NCBI GenBank assembly: GCA_030425285.1
Contig: JAUIAY010000001.1
Span: 1,270,658-1,334,657, forward strand
From: Bacteroidia bacterium
GTDB lineage: Bacteria; Bacteroidota; Bacteroidia; Flavobacteriales; Flavobacteriaceae
Direction of reading: 5' to 3'
Length of the DNA stretch: 64,000 nt
The position numbers were made by a program, and so were the translations under genes. The notes under the pieces were generated by a model. It worked only from the letters and a program-made list of their open reading frames with translations. It was not told the origin of the DNA and ran no database searches. Of the stretch, positions 52,120 through 61,528 are shown in pieces (positions within the stretch are counted from its first letter, which is position 1; every line of letters starts with the position of its first letter).

Positions 52120-53844
52120 ATGCGTAAGCAAGTTTATCAAATCTTAATAACGGTAATCGTTTTTTCAATCACAAATTCTTGGGCACAAGAGCGGCCAAAT
52201 GATACATTAGATACCAATGTCATCAATGTAGTAAAGCCTTACGAACCCTCAATTTCTGATGCGTTTAAGGTGAAGGAAGAACCATCTTTGGATGATGAAG
52301 TAACCACTACAAAGAAAGACATTCAATACAATATATTTTCGTTTCCTGTTGCTTCAACCTTTACACCTGCTAAAGGAAAAGCAGCTGTGGTAGATAAAGA
52401 GAAGCCCCCTAAATTATACGATAACTATGCATCGTTAGGTGTTGGTAATTATGTTAACATTCTAGGTGAGTTGTATTTGAATCATGCCATTTCAAGAACA
52501 GAAAGCGTTGGAGGCTATATTAGTCATCATTCATCACAAGGAGGTATTGATGGGGTTTATTTAGATGATAGTTTTTACGACACTAAATTAAATGTAAACT
52601 ATGCCCAAAACTTGAGAGATATGGCTTGGAATGTGGAGTTGGGAGGTTTACATCAAAGTTATAATTGGTATGGTATTCCTAAATCTATTTTTGAGAAATC
52701 AGATGTAGATCGGTTACCGGTTTTACATGAATTTTATGGTGCACATGTGTCTGGCGATATAGCTTTTGAAGATTCTTACATTACTTCGGGATCGATGTTT
52801 TTTAGACGTTTTGGTGATGACAAGGGTTCAGGAGAGAATAGGTTTAAAGCTAAAGCAACAGCCGATATCCCTATTTCTGATTTTGAAATAGCCACCGTTC
52901 TAAAAATTGATTATTTAGGAGGTTCATTTGATCGCAGTTATTATGTTGATCAGGAATTGAAGTATGGAAATTTTAATATTGGCCTCTCACCAACCTATAG
53001 GTTAATCCAAGATGATTTAACATTGGATTTAGGAGTGTCACTATTCTATTTAAATGATACCGAATTAGGTCGCAATAAATTCTACATATACCCTAACGTT
53101 TCAGCTTCCTATCGTGTAGTTGATGAGGTTCTTATTGCCTATGGTGGCATCCAGGGTGGTCTAAATCAGAATAGTTATTATGATTTTGCACAGGAAAACC
53201 CGTTTGTATCACCAACGCTTTTTATAACACCAACCGATCAACAATATAATGCATTTGTAGGTCTTAAAGGGAAGCTCTCAAATAGCATGGGTTATAACAT
53301 TAAAGGTGGTTATATCGCAGAGAATAATAAAGCTTTATTTATAAATAATGATATTCTTGCTATGGGTGAAAGTTATACCTATGGTAATTCTTTTGGTGTG
53401 GTGTACGATGATGTATCAACCTTTTCTATTGGTGGTGAATTAAGTGTAGATGTCAGCCGAAATTTCACTTTGGGTATTCAGGGAGAGTACTTTGTTTATG
53501 ATGTCAGTGATGAACGTGAAGCCTGGAATTTACCAGACATCGAAGCCTCATTGTTTATGGATTACCAAATCAATGAAAAATGGTTTGCAGGAGCCAACCT
53601 GTTCTATGTAGGCGAGCGAAAAGATTACATTTTCTATCCAAACCTTGTTCAGCCATTTGAAGGCGTTGTGACATTGGATAGCTATTTTGATTTGAATGCG
53701 CATGTAGGTTACCATATCACAGATAGATTATCAGCCTATTTAAAAGGAAACAATCTGGCCAATCAAGATTACCAACGTTGGCAAAATTTTAATGTGCAAG
53801 GCATTCAACTGTTAGGTGGAGCCACTTATAAATTTGATTTTTAA
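52120..53844 (+). CDS. Outer-membrane beta-barrel protein (TonB-receptor-like)
   Basis: A 574-residue protein with a signal peptide from ATG 52120 (MRKQVYQILITVIVFSITNS, ending WAQ). A frame open to 52051 would overlap the TPR gene and put 23 residues before the signal. The mature N-terminus has VVKPYEPSISDAFKV, a conserved element of this Bacteroidota group. Alternating beta strands to a C-terminal FDF end follow, typical of outer-membrane insertion. There is no clear plug domain, so transport like a true TonB receptor is doubtful. Confidence 0.82.
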   Translation: MRKQVYQILITVIVFSITNSWAQERPNDTLDTNVINVVKPYEPSISDAFKVKEEPSLDDEVTTTKKDIQYNIFSFPVASTFTPAKGKAAVVDKEKPPKLYDNYASLGVGNYVNILGELYLNHAISRTESVGGYISHHSSQGGIDGVYLDDSFYDTKLNVNYAQNLRDMAWNVELGGLHQSYNWYGIPKSIFEKSDVDRLPVLHEFYGAHVSGDIAFEDSYITSGSMFFRRFGDDKGSGENRFKAKATADIPISDFEIATVLKIDYLGGSFDRSYYVDQELKYGNFNIGLSPTYRLIQDDLTLDLGVSLFYLNDTELGRNKFYIYPNVSASYRVVDEVLIAYGGIQGGLNQNSYYDFAQENPFVSPTLFITPTDQQYNAFVGLKGKLSNSMGYNIKGGYIAENNKALFINNDILAMGESYTYGNSFGVVYDDVSTFSIGGELSVDVSRNFTLGIQGEYFVYDVSDEREAWNLPDIEASLFMDYQINEKWFAGANLFYVGERKDYIFYPNLVQPFEGVVTLDSYFDLNAHVGYHITDRLSAYLKGNNLANQDYQRWQNFNVQGIQLLGGATYKFDF

Positions 53845-53884
53845 ATTCCTACGAGAGTATAATTTCAATAATTCTAGATTTATC

Positions 53885-53910
53885 GTCATTCTGAACTTGT
53901 TTTGGAATCT
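53885..53910 (+). repeat. Degenerate GTCATTCTGAACTTG hairpin repeat
   Basis: GTCATTCTGAACTTGTTTTG followed by GAATCT is a decayed copy of the intergenic hairpin found intact at 56983-57008 and 62776-62802. The arms TTCTGAA and TTTTGGAA pair imperfectly. Confidence 0.55.
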
Positions 53911-53983
53911 TAATATCGAGCAGCGACATCTCAATTTCTAATTTTAATTCTTAATTTAGGGCAGATTTTGTAATTGCCTGTCC

Positions 53984-55621
53984 ATGATAAAACGTATTCT
54001 ACCTTTAATATTTTTAAGCATAATTTCCTGCCAAAAAGAAAAACCGCATGTTGATGCGATAGTAATTAATGCAAATGTTTACACACTTTTGGACGAATTT
54101 GATAAGGCTGAAGCATTCGCCATTAAGGATGGAAAGTTTTATAAAGTGGCTTCATCAAATGAATTACTGGAAAAGTATACAGCAGATACTATAATCAATG
54201 CTGCAGGTAGTACAATCTTACCTGGTCTTATCGATGCGCATGCTCATTTTCTAACACTGGGACAATTACAAAAACAGGTCAACTTAATCGGGACTACAAG
54301 TTTTGATGACATGATTAAACGCGTGTTGGATTTTCAAAAAGAGCACAATATGCCATTTATAAAGGGTAGAGGTTGGGACCAAAACGATTGGGAAGATAAA
54401 AATATGCCAGACAAAACAATTTTGGATAAACTCTTTCCCAATACACCAATAGCACTAACGCGTATAGATGGTCACGCATCTTTTTGTAACCAGGCGGCAT
54501 TAGATTTAGGAAATGTCACTATTAATAGCACCATTGAAGGTGGTGAAGTGGATAAAAAAGATGGAAAGTTAACAGGAATACTTTTAGATAATGCAGAACA
54601 ATTGGTTATGAACAATTGGCCTAGTTTTGATAAGAAGCAACTTATTGAGGCCCTTATGGCGGCTCAAAGAATCTGTTTTGAAAATGGATTGACCACAATT
54701 TCAGATGCTGGTCCTGATATTTTTACTTCACCATGGATAGAAACCATAGAGTTGATTGACAGCCTTCAAAAATCAGGTGATTTAAAAATGCGACTTTATA
54801 TGATGGTGCCAGGAATAGAACCCAATTTAAGTCATTATTTAGATAAAGGCATTACAAAAACCGATAGGCTTAATGTGCGTTCATTTAAGTTCTATGCCGA
54901 TGGTGCTTTAGGCTCTAGAGGTGCTTTACTGCGAGAACCATATTCCGATAAGCATGATTCACATGGATTGCCGGTTATGTCATTAAATCATATTGAAAAC
55001 GCCGCAAAACGAATAGCGGATTCCGAGTTTCAGATGAATACACATGCTATTGGTGATTCAGCTAATCATCAGGTGTTATTAACTTACAAAAAAGTGTTAT
55101 TAGGAAAACAAGATAGGCGTTGGCGCATAGAGCATGCTCAAGTAGTGTCGCCAGAAGATTTTAAATATTTTGATAATATTTTACCTTCTGTACAACCAAC
55201 ACATGCCACTAGCGATATGTATTGGGCAGAAGATCGTGTTGGAGAAGAGCGTATTAAAGGTGCTTATGCATACAAGAAATTATTGGAGCATTATGGGAAA
55301 ATTGCTTTAGGAACCGACTTTCCTGTAGAACAGGTGAGTCCGTTTTTAACATTTTATGCTGCTGTTGCTAGGCAAGATTTAGAACAATTTCCTGAAGATG
55401 GTTTTCAACTTGAAAATGGACTTACGAGAATGGAGGCCTTAAAAGGGATGACCATTTGGGCGGCCTATTCCAATTTTGAAGAACAGGAAAAAGGTAGTAT
55501 TGAAGTAGGTAAAATGGCAGATTTCGTTATTATTGATAGAGATATAATGAAAGTGCCTATGGAAGAAGTTCCAAATACAAAAGTGTTGCAAACCTTTGTA
55601 GGAGGAGAACCACAAATTTGA
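53984..55621 (+). CDS. Amidohydrolase-family lipoprotein (YtcJ-like)
   Basis: The 545-residue protein has a lipoprotein signal (lipobox IISC, Cys16) and a metal-dependent amidohydrolase barrel. The metal ligands are His86 and His88 in GLIDAHAHF, with later HAIGDSANHQ and the aspartate in LGTDFPVE near residue 445. YtcJ-type enzymes hydrolyse amides or imides, but the substrate is unknown. The lipid anchor places it in the cell envelope. The following gene begins at or just inside its stop codon. Confidence 0.9.
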   Translation: MIKRILPLIFLSIISCQKEKPHVDAIVINANVYTLLDEFDKAEAFAIKDGKFYKVASSNELLEKYTADTIINAAGSTILPGLIDAHAHFLTLGQLQKQVNLIGTTSFDDMIKRVLDFQKEHNMPFIKGRGWDQNDWEDKNMPDKTILDKLFPNTPIALTRIDGHASFCNQAALDLGNVTINSTIEGGEVDKKDGKLTGILLDNAEQLVMNNWPSFDKKQLIEALMAAQRICFENGLTTISDAGPDIFTSPWIETIELIDSLQKSGDLKMRLYMMVPGIEPNLSHYLDKGITKTDRLNVRSFKFYADGALGSRGALLREPYSDKHDSHGLPVMSLNHIENAAKRIADSEFQMNTHAIGDSANHQVLLTYKKVLLGKQDRRWRIEHAQVVSPEDFKYFDNILPSVQPTHATSDMYWAEDRVGEERIKGAYAYKKLLEHYGKIALGTDFPVEQVSPFLTFYAAVARQDLEQFPEDGFQLENGLTRMEALKGMTIWAAYSNFEEQEKGSIEVGKMADFVIIDRDIMKVPMEEVPNTKVLQTFVGGEPQI

Positions 55622-55638
55622 GCAAAATGAAAATTATA

Positions 55639-56280
55639 ATGAAAAGAAGTTTGGTTTTATTTAGCCTATTTTTTGTTACTACAGTTATGTATGGACAATA
55701 TGGTTGGACAAATGCCAAAGTGTATCTTAAAAATGGAGAGACTAAAGAAGGTGAAGCCTATCTACCAGTACAAAAAGTTAATGCTGTAACGGTAGCATCT
55801 AATGAAAGATTGGTTTACAGGCTAGCCAAAAAAGAAAAGAAAGAACGTTTTAAACCTGAAGAAGTAGACAGTGTTTTGTTTTTTGTTGATGGAAGAAAAG
55901 ATACCTATGTGCCAGTTTATTTAAATGATAAGAAAAAGCTACAAGGATTTATGCAACTTATGATTGATGGGGAATTACAATTGGTCGGAAGGACTGAAGA
56001 ATATGCTTCTGATGGTAAGGCTGGAGAAGAAGATCCCAATCCGTGGGAGTTGGATATTCCTGATCCGGAATTGAAAAATTACTTTAACCACAATCGGTTA
56101 ATGCTCATAAAAAATGGCGAGATTTTAGATAGATTAAAAATTAAAGGCTTCAGAGTTAGAGCCATGGAATTTTTTGAAGGATGTGATGGTCTGGTACAAA
56201 AGTTAGATAGTAAAGAATTTACCAAAGATGATTTTTTGGAGATTGTCGAATTCTATAATGCTAATTGTAAAATAAATTAA
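55639..56280 (+). CDS. Exported protein of unknown function
   Basis: I do not recognise this 213-residue protein. The ATG at 55639 gives a clean signal peptide (MKRSLVLFSLFFVTTVMYGQ). ATG 55627 and TTG 55618 are alternative starts that would add 4 or 7 residues. The mature part is beta-rich (VYLKNGETKEGEAYLPVQK) with a charged C-terminus. The opening KNGETxEG strand resembles that of the larger exported protein at 58460, which may reflect a common fold. It is coupled to the amidohydrolase gene. Confidence 0.7.
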   Translation: MKRSLVLFSLFFVTTVMYGQYGWTNAKVYLKNGETKEGEAYLPVQKVNAVTVASNERLVYRLAKKEKKERFKPEEVDSVLFFVDGRKDTYVPVYLNDKKKLQGFMQLMIDGELQLVGRTEEYASDGKAGEEDPNPWELDIPDPELKNYFNHNRLMLIKNGEILDRLKIKGFRVRAMEFFEGCDGLVQKLDSKEFTKDDFLEIVEFYNANCKIN

Positions 56281-56975
56281 TATAACCTGGCTAAATAATC
56301 AAAGTGTTCACCATCCATGATTTTTTCACAGTTCAGTCCAACACTTTTACAAGCCAAGAATAACGTTTCAAAATCCAGATACAACCATTTCATGGGTGTT
56401 TCTTCCTCGCCTTTGTAACTCAAGTAATAATCCAATTCGCCATAATAGTCTGCATTGGTATCAATCCACAAACCACCATCCTCATCTTGATACATATATT
56501 GGATATCTGAAGAATCTATCAAGATTTGGCCATTTGGTCTTAATAAGGTTTTTAAATGCTTCAAGTAATTGCCAACCCGATTTATTTCCTGAAAAATGCC
56601 AGTGCCATTCATTAGCAACAAAATGGTATCAAACTGTTGGGTTTCATTTAATATATCAATCTGCTGTACATTATTAACACCGCGTTTTTGACTGACTTCA
56701 ACGGCACCTTTTGAAATATCAATGGCTTTCACGTCTAGGCCTTTGTTTTGAAGATGCAAACTATGCGAACCAGATCCGCAACCAACATCCAATACGCTAC
56801 CTTTGGCAAGTTGTAATGCTTTTTGCTCTAATTTTGGCATATTCTTAAAATCTCTGAAGAGGTAGGGTAAAGGCAGTTCATCTTCATCTGAAATATTGGT
56901 TGAAGTTATAATATCTTCGGTATAATTACCTTGGTGATAATCTATTAAAGCTTTTCCAAATAAATCTCGTATCAT
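56277..56975 (-). CDS. Class I SAM-dependent methyltransferase
   Basis: A 232-residue methyltransferase with motif I VLDVGCGSGSHSL near residue 62, the acidic strand VKAIDIS near 83 and FDTILLLMNGTG near 118. I choose the ATG at 56975 (MIRDLFGKALID). The ATG at 56987 lies inside an intergenic hairpin repeat (56983-57008) and is unlikely. Substrate unknown. Its 3' end overlaps the convergent gene by 4 bases. Confidence 0.85.
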   Translation of the reverse strand: MIRDLFGKALIDYHQGNYTEDIITSTNISDEDELPLPYLFRDFKNMPKLEQKALQLAKGSVLDVGCGSGSHSLHLQNKGLDVKAIDISKGAVEVSQKRGVNNVQQIDILNETQQFDTILLLMNGTGIFQEINRVGNYLKHLKTLLRPNGQILIDSSDIQYMYQDEDGGLWIDTNADYYGELDYYLSYKGEEETPMKWLYLDFETLFLACKSVGLNCEKIMDGEHFDYLARLY

Positions 56976-56982
56976 GAAATTT

Positions 56983-57008
56983 GTCATGCTGAACTTGATT
57001 CAGCATCT
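56983..57008. repeat. GTCATGCTGAACTTG intergenic hairpin repeat
   Basis: TGCTGAA (56987-56993) and TTCAGCA (56999-57005) form a perfect 7-bp hairpin with loop CTTGA, within GTCATGCTGAACTTGATTCA followed by GCATCT. A near-identical copy is at 62776-62802. It lies between the divergent genes starting at 56975 and 57038. Confidence 0.8.
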
Positions 57009-57037
57009 ATTTTAAAATGTTATGTTATTTTTACACT

Positions 57038-57532
57038 ATGCAAGACATCATAGATAATCTTCCACAGCTGGCCAAAGATAAGCATAACGAGAATAAAGCC
57101 TTCTTTAAAAAATTAAAAAGGAAGCCACCAAAACAATTGGATTATGTGATGCAGGAATTACATGATGAAGAGTTTCAAAAAACCGATTGTTTAGAATGTG
57201 CCAACTGTTGCAAGACTACAGGTCCTTTGTTTACTCATAAAGATATTGAACGTATTGCTAAACATTTTAAAATGAAACCACAACAGTTTATTGATGCCTA
57301 TTTGCGCATCGATGAAGAGAATGATTATGTTTTGCAATCGGTTCCCTGTACATTTTTGGGTGCAGATAATTATTGTAGTATTTATGACGTTAGACCGAAA
57401 GCATGTAAGGAGTTTCCACATACCGATAGAAAAAAGTTTCAACAAATTTCAAATTTGACTCTCAAAAACGTGGCTATTTGTCCAGCGGCTTTTAACATTG
57501 TTGAGGAAATGAAAAAAAGAATTAAATTGTAG
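57038..57532 (+). CDS. YkgJ-family cysteine-cluster protein
   Basis: The 164-residue protein has the conserved cysteines CLECANCC, VPCTFLGADNYCSIYDVRPKACKEFP (segments with four Cys) and a final ICPAA Cys. These bind a metal, probably zinc or an iron-sulfur cluster. The family's activity is not established. I start at ATG 57038 (MQDIIDNLPQ); an ATG seven codons upstream adds a short hydrophobic piece within the promoter. The next gene starts 19 bases after its stop. Confidence 0.87.
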   Translation: MQDIIDNLPQLAKDKHNENKAFFKKLKRKPPKQLDYVMQELHDEEFQKTDCLECANCCKTTGPLFTHKDIERIAKHFKMKPQQFIDAYLRIDEENDYVLQSVPCTFLGADNYCSIYDVRPKACKEFPHTDRKKFQQISNLTLKNVAICPAAFNIVEEMKKRIKL

Positions 57533-57551
57533 AAAAATTGTAAATTAATTA

Positions 57552-58391
57552 ATGGAAGAACTAATTAACTATTTTGAAACAATACCTTCGCTACACAGAA
57601 GTTTAATACTTGTTGGTGGTATTACTTTTTTTTGGTTATTGGAAGGCTCATTGCCACTATTTAGATTTAAATACAAAAAGTGGCAACACGCACTTCCCAA
57701 TTTGTTTTTTACATTAACCACAGTCATTGTCAATTTTGCGTTAGCCTTTTTATTGCTTAAAACAGCCGATTGGGTTTCGGCCAATAATTTCGGTATCATT
57801 AATTGGTTGCCCGAAATGCCAATGTGGCTTTATGTATTGTTAGGGGTTCTGTTATTAGATTTTTTTGGGGCCTATTTAGCACATTATGTTGAACACAGGG
57901 TTAAACCATTATGGATGGTACATTTGGTTCATCATACAGACCATAATGTTGATACAACTACTGCTAACAGGCATCATCCCATTGAAAGTGTTATACGTTT
58001 TGCCTTTACACTGTTCGGCGTTTTTGTTGTTGGAACACCCATAGGCATTGTGATGCTTTATCAGTCATTATCACTTGTAGCAACTCAATTTACACATGCT
58101 AATATTAAAATGTCCAAACGGGTTGATAAAATATTAAGCTATTTTATTGTGTCGCCTGATATGCATAAGGTTCATCATCACTATGTATTGCCATATACTG
58201 ATTCTAATTACGGAAATATCTTTTCAATTTGGGATAGAATATTCGGTACCTATATGGAATTGGACCGAGAAAAAATTGTGTATGGGGTGGATGTCTTTCC
58301 TGATGCAGAAGCCAATGGGAAGATAGGAGAGTTACTAAAACAACCCTTTCAAAAGTATCAAAAACCTACCATTTATAATGATAATTTATAA
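57552..58391 (+). CDS. Sterol desaturase / fatty acid hydroxylase family membrane protein
   Basis: A 279-residue di-iron membrane enzyme with about four helices and the histidine clusters HYVEH, HLVHHTDH, NRHHPIE and HKVHHHY (from ~110 to ~205) that bind two irons in this superfamily. It probably hydroxylates or desaturates a lipid chain; the exact substrate (carotenoid, fatty acid or ornithine lipid) cannot be deduced. It is likely cotranscribed with the YkgJ gene. Confidence 0.92.
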   Translation: MEELINYFETIPSLHRSLILVGGITFFWLLEGSLPLFRFKYKKWQHALPNLFFTLTTVIVNFALAFLLLKTADWVSANNFGIINWLPEMPMWLYVLLGVLLLDFFGAYLAHYVEHRVKPLWMVHLVHHTDHNVDTTTANRHHPIESVIRFAFTLFGVFVVGTPIGIVMLYQSLSLVATQFTHANIKMSKRVDKILSYFIVSPDMHKVHHHYVLPYTDSNYGNIFSIWDRIFGTYMELDREKIVYGVDVFPDAEANGKIGELLKQPFQKYQKPTIYNDNL

Positions 58392-58459
58392 TTGTGTTTT
58401 TATTCTAGTTTTTTAGAATAATTATTTTATTATTGCACCTTATAACTAAACAACCCCAA

Positions 58460-59683
58460 ATGAAAATTATCAGACTAGCCTTGATGCTATGTATAACATC
58501 TGTCATAGCTCAATCCAATTATGTTCCAGGAACCATTACAACTTTAAACAATCAAGTACTTCAAGGAGAGATTAATTATCAAGATTGGAAAAAAACACCG
58601 GAAACCATTAGCTTTAAAAATGGTTCTAATGAAATTACCTATAAGCCCAAAGATTTACTTTCCTTTCAGGTTGAGGGCGATAAATATATAAGCAAGCTTG
58701 TTGATTTGGATGTCACGCAGCAACAATTAAATAAAATGACCGATACGGAAGAGGTGAGATTTGAAAAGAAACATGTTTTTTTAAATGTTTTGGCTCAAGG
58801 AAAAGCTAATCTGTATGAGTATTTTGATTATCGAACACACTTTTTTGCAGAAAAGGAAGGTGAATTCATGGAGCTTATTTACCGTAAAAAACTTCAAAAA
58901 GGAAATCAAGACTTAATGATTTTTAAAAAATATTTAGGTCAACTGAATGTGATGTTCAATGATTGTAGCTCAATAAAAGTGTCTGATAACCTGGATTATA
59001 GACGTATACCGTTGGCAAAAGTATTTGAGAAGTATAATGCTTGTGCTGCTGGAGATGATTCAGAAGAGGTGTATACCAAAGAATTATCCCGTGAAAAAGG
59101 AGCTTTTCACGTTACTGCGGGATTTGCATTTTCTAACTTTAATCTTGAGTCTCCTCTACGAATTCTTGAAAATTTTGATGGAGGTGGTTTTATGACACCC
59201 AGTTTTGGATTGGCTTATGATACACCCATATCAAAGAACAGAAATAAATGGACATTGCGTGCCGAGCTTTTATATTCCATGTTTAAGGGTGAATTTGAGC
59301 CTAGTGAACTAAAGACGATTACAGAGGGAAAGATGTTTTTGGAGCAAAATACTCTAGTGGTCAATGCACTCCTAAGGTATAAAATCAAGAGCAAGAATGA
59401 GAATTTATTTCCATTCATCAATTTTGGACCTGGGTTTAGCTATGTTCTATCGAATGATAATACGATTGATTATAAAAGGAATAACGCAACTACTGATGAT
59501 ACACAAACCATAAATATTGGTAGTGTAGAAACTTATTTTTCATTAAACGTAGGCGCTGGAGTTATTTTTAACCGATTCACGGCCGAAGCTAGATTTATGA
59601 TTACTGATAAAGTTTTGGGGTCTGTGCACAATAAAAATTCAATAACCAACATAGGTCTTATGGTTGGATATCAGTTGTTTTAA
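58460..59683 (+). CDS. Exported outer-membrane-type protein, unknown function
   Basis: The 407-residue protein starts at ATG 58460 with signal peptide MKIIRLALMLCITSVIAQ. The N-terminal half contains YVPGTITTLNNQVLQGEINY, a beta-rich domain. The C-terminal ~180 residues look like an eight-strand barrel (FAFSNFN ... LLYSMFKGEF ... NIGLMVGYQLF), ending in Phe as outer-membrane proteins do. I cannot name the family with certainty, and the role is unknown. Confidence 0.75.
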   Translation: MKIIRLALMLCITSVIAQSNYVPGTITTLNNQVLQGEINYQDWKKTPETISFKNGSNEITYKPKDLLSFQVEGDKYISKLVDLDVTQQQLNKMTDTEEVRFEKKHVFLNVLAQGKANLYEYFDYRTHFFAEKEGEFMELIYRKKLQKGNQDLMIFKKYLGQLNVMFNDCSSIKVSDNLDYRRIPLAKVFEKYNACAAGDDSEEVYTKELSREKGAFHVTAGFAFSNFNLESPLRILENFDGGGFMTPSFGLAYDTPISKNRNKWTLRAELLYSMFKGEFEPSELKTITEGKMFLEQNTLVVNALLRYKIKSKNENLFPFINFGPGFSYVLSNDNTIDYKRNNATTDDTQTINIGSVETYFSLNVGAGVIFNRFTAEARFMITDKVLGSVHNKNSITNIGLMVGYQLF

Positions 59684-59845
59684 TTTGAAGAAAGTTGTTG
59701 ATTTAAAACCACTTAACAAAAGTTCATTTAGTTCATTCATCCAGTTTTTTTGCCGTTTAAAGATTAAGTAAGGAAATAACTGATTGATTTATATATGTTT
59801 ACTGTTCGGGATTCATTGATGTATGTTGTTTAAACATATTGAACA

Positions 59846-60250
59846 ATGATAAATAAACATAACTTCCTATTAGCGTTAATCTTTTTATTTGCTATTGGCT
59901 CCTTTAATGTGGCTTTGGCACAATCTAGCCATATAGGCTTAATTGAAAAGAATTCTAATTTAAGAGCTACTAATATTGTTCACGATTTAAATCAAACAAA
60001 AGACACGTTGTTTTTACAAAGTGATAAACCAATCACGTATGTTTATTCTATAAATGCTGAATATAAGCGTGAAGTTGATTCCTATGTTAACAAAAAGGAG
60101 TTTAAATTGCCATTGGCTGAACTATCCAAGGGAAAACATGTTTTGGTAGTCAGTCAATCTTCAAAAAAGATTGTATTTGTTTTATATATTTATGACTCCA
60201 AGAATTTGACTTCAGTAGAACGATCAAAATTGACCTATACAGATAATTAA
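59846..60250 (+). CDS. Small exported protein, unknown function
   Basis: A 134-residue protein with signal peptide (MINKHNFLLALIFLFAIGSF, ending ALAQ) and a mature beta-rich part without Cys. I do not recognise a family. The last codons are followed directly by the stop of the convergent NamZ-type gene. The upstream gap 59684-59845 shows only a short TGTTTAAACA palindrome. Confidence 0.62.
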   Translation: MINKHNFLLALIFLFAIGSFNVALAQSSHIGLIEKNSNLRATNIVHDLNQTKDTLFLQSDKPITYVYSINAEYKREVDSYVNKKEFKLPLAELSKGKHVLVVSQSSKKIVFVLYIYDSKNLTSVERSKLTYTDN

Positions 60251-61528
60251 TTAGTCATACAGCAGATACTTTTTGCGTAAGATTTTGAAAGCCTCCAAAT
60301 CGGTTTGCCAGCTTGTTCTAATTTTCTCTTCACTTAAACCAGACTCTATCTGCTTTTGAAGTGTTTCGTTTCCAGCATGAATGGTCCAGGTTGGCCCAAA
60401 AAATTCTATGTTTTTTGGAGTCTTGTTGTAAGCATCCAGCACATACTTTAAGGAAAATCTATTCAGCTTAACTTCATCTTTCAAATTTACACCATAACAA
60501 ACCTGACCTTCAAATCTGGGGTATTTGGCCCCTTCATTGGATTGAGGAATAAAACTAAAATCACTTTTAGGAAAAAAAGGAGCACCATAGCGTTGCATTT
60601 GGTAATCAGTTCCACGACCTACGTTTATAGGTGTTCCTCTAAAAATATCTAAACTAGGATATAGGTTTATAGCTTGATCATTTGGTAAGTTGGGTGAAGG
60701 TTTTATGGGCAAACTATATGTTGAATTATGTTTATAGTTTTTGAGTTTAATGATTGTCAAATCACAATTGACATTATTTTCTAGCCAGTTTTCGCCATTG
60801 ATCATTTGCGCATATTCGCCAATGGTCATGCCATATACAAGCGGAACAGGATGTAAGCCCACAAAACTTTTATATTTTACATCTAAAACAGGGCCATCAA
60901 TATAATGCCCATTAGGATTGGGTCTATCCAATACAATTAAAGGAATATTGTTTTCAGCACAGGCTTCCATAACATAGTGTAATGTTGAGAGGTAGGTGTA
61001 AAAACGTACACCAACATCCTGAATATCAAAAACCATGACATCTACATTGCTTAAATGTTCTGGTAAGGGTTTTTTGGTTTTACCATGCAATGATATTATA
61101 GGCAACTTGGTCTTAGTATCAATAGCATCGTTTATATGTTCGCCAGCATCACCTTTTCCACGAAAGCCATGTTCTGGAGCAAATACTTTTTTAATAGCAA
61201 TTTGTAATGAGATTAATGAATCTACTAAATGCGTATAACTATTGCCTTCAGTCTTTTGCCTTCTGTCATGAAAGATTACCGATGTCTGATTGGCAACAAT
61301 GCCTACTCGTTTGCCGTTTAGTAAAGGGAGATATTCTTCAGTTCGATTAGCACCAACAATGATTTGGCTGTCATTGCGAGAATCCAGACTGTCAATGTCT
61401 GCAGACGAAGCAGTCTCATTGTTGTTTTGAGTAACGTGTTCTGTTTGCGAAAAGTTTCCGCAGGAAATCAATGCCAAAACAAATAAAAAAAAAGTATTTT
61501 TGATTTTATAAAAACTTAATTGCGCCAT
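60251..61528 (-). CDS. DUF1343 lipoprotein, exo-beta-N-acetylmuramidase NamZ-like
   Basis: A 425-residue lipoprotein (lipobox LISC near residue 22) of the DUF1343 family, whose studied member NamZ removes N-acetylmuramic acid from the non-reducing end of peptidoglycan fragments. Visible patterns are KRVGIVANQTSV, FAPEHGFRG, VFDIQDVGVRFYTY and VLDRPNPNG. I start at ATG 61528 (MAQLSFYKIKNTFF). The frame open to 61720 runs into the opposite gene and lacks a signal peptide. The start touches that of the permease gene on the other strand, with no bases between. Confidence 0.9.
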   Translation of the reverse strand: MAQLSFYKIKNTFFLFVLALISCGNFSQTEHVTQNNNETASSADIDSLDSRNDSQIIVGANRTEEYLPLLNGKRVGIVANQTSVIFHDRRQKTEGNSYTHLVDSLISLQIAIKKVFAPEHGFRGKGDAGEHINDAIDTKTKLPIISLHGKTKKPLPEHLSNVDVMVFDIQDVGVRFYTYLSTLHYVMEACAENNIPLIVLDRPNPNGHYIDGPVLDVKYKSFVGLHPVPLVYGMTIGEYAQMINGENWLENNVNCDLTIIKLKNYKHNSTYSLPIKPSPNLPNDQAINLYPSLDIFRGTPINVGRGTDYQMQRYGAPFFPKSDFSFIPQSNEGAKYPRFEGQVCYGVNLKDEVKLNRFSLKYVLDAYNKTPKNIEFFGPTWTIHAGNETLQKQIESGLSEEKIRTSWQTDLEAFKILRKKYLLYD

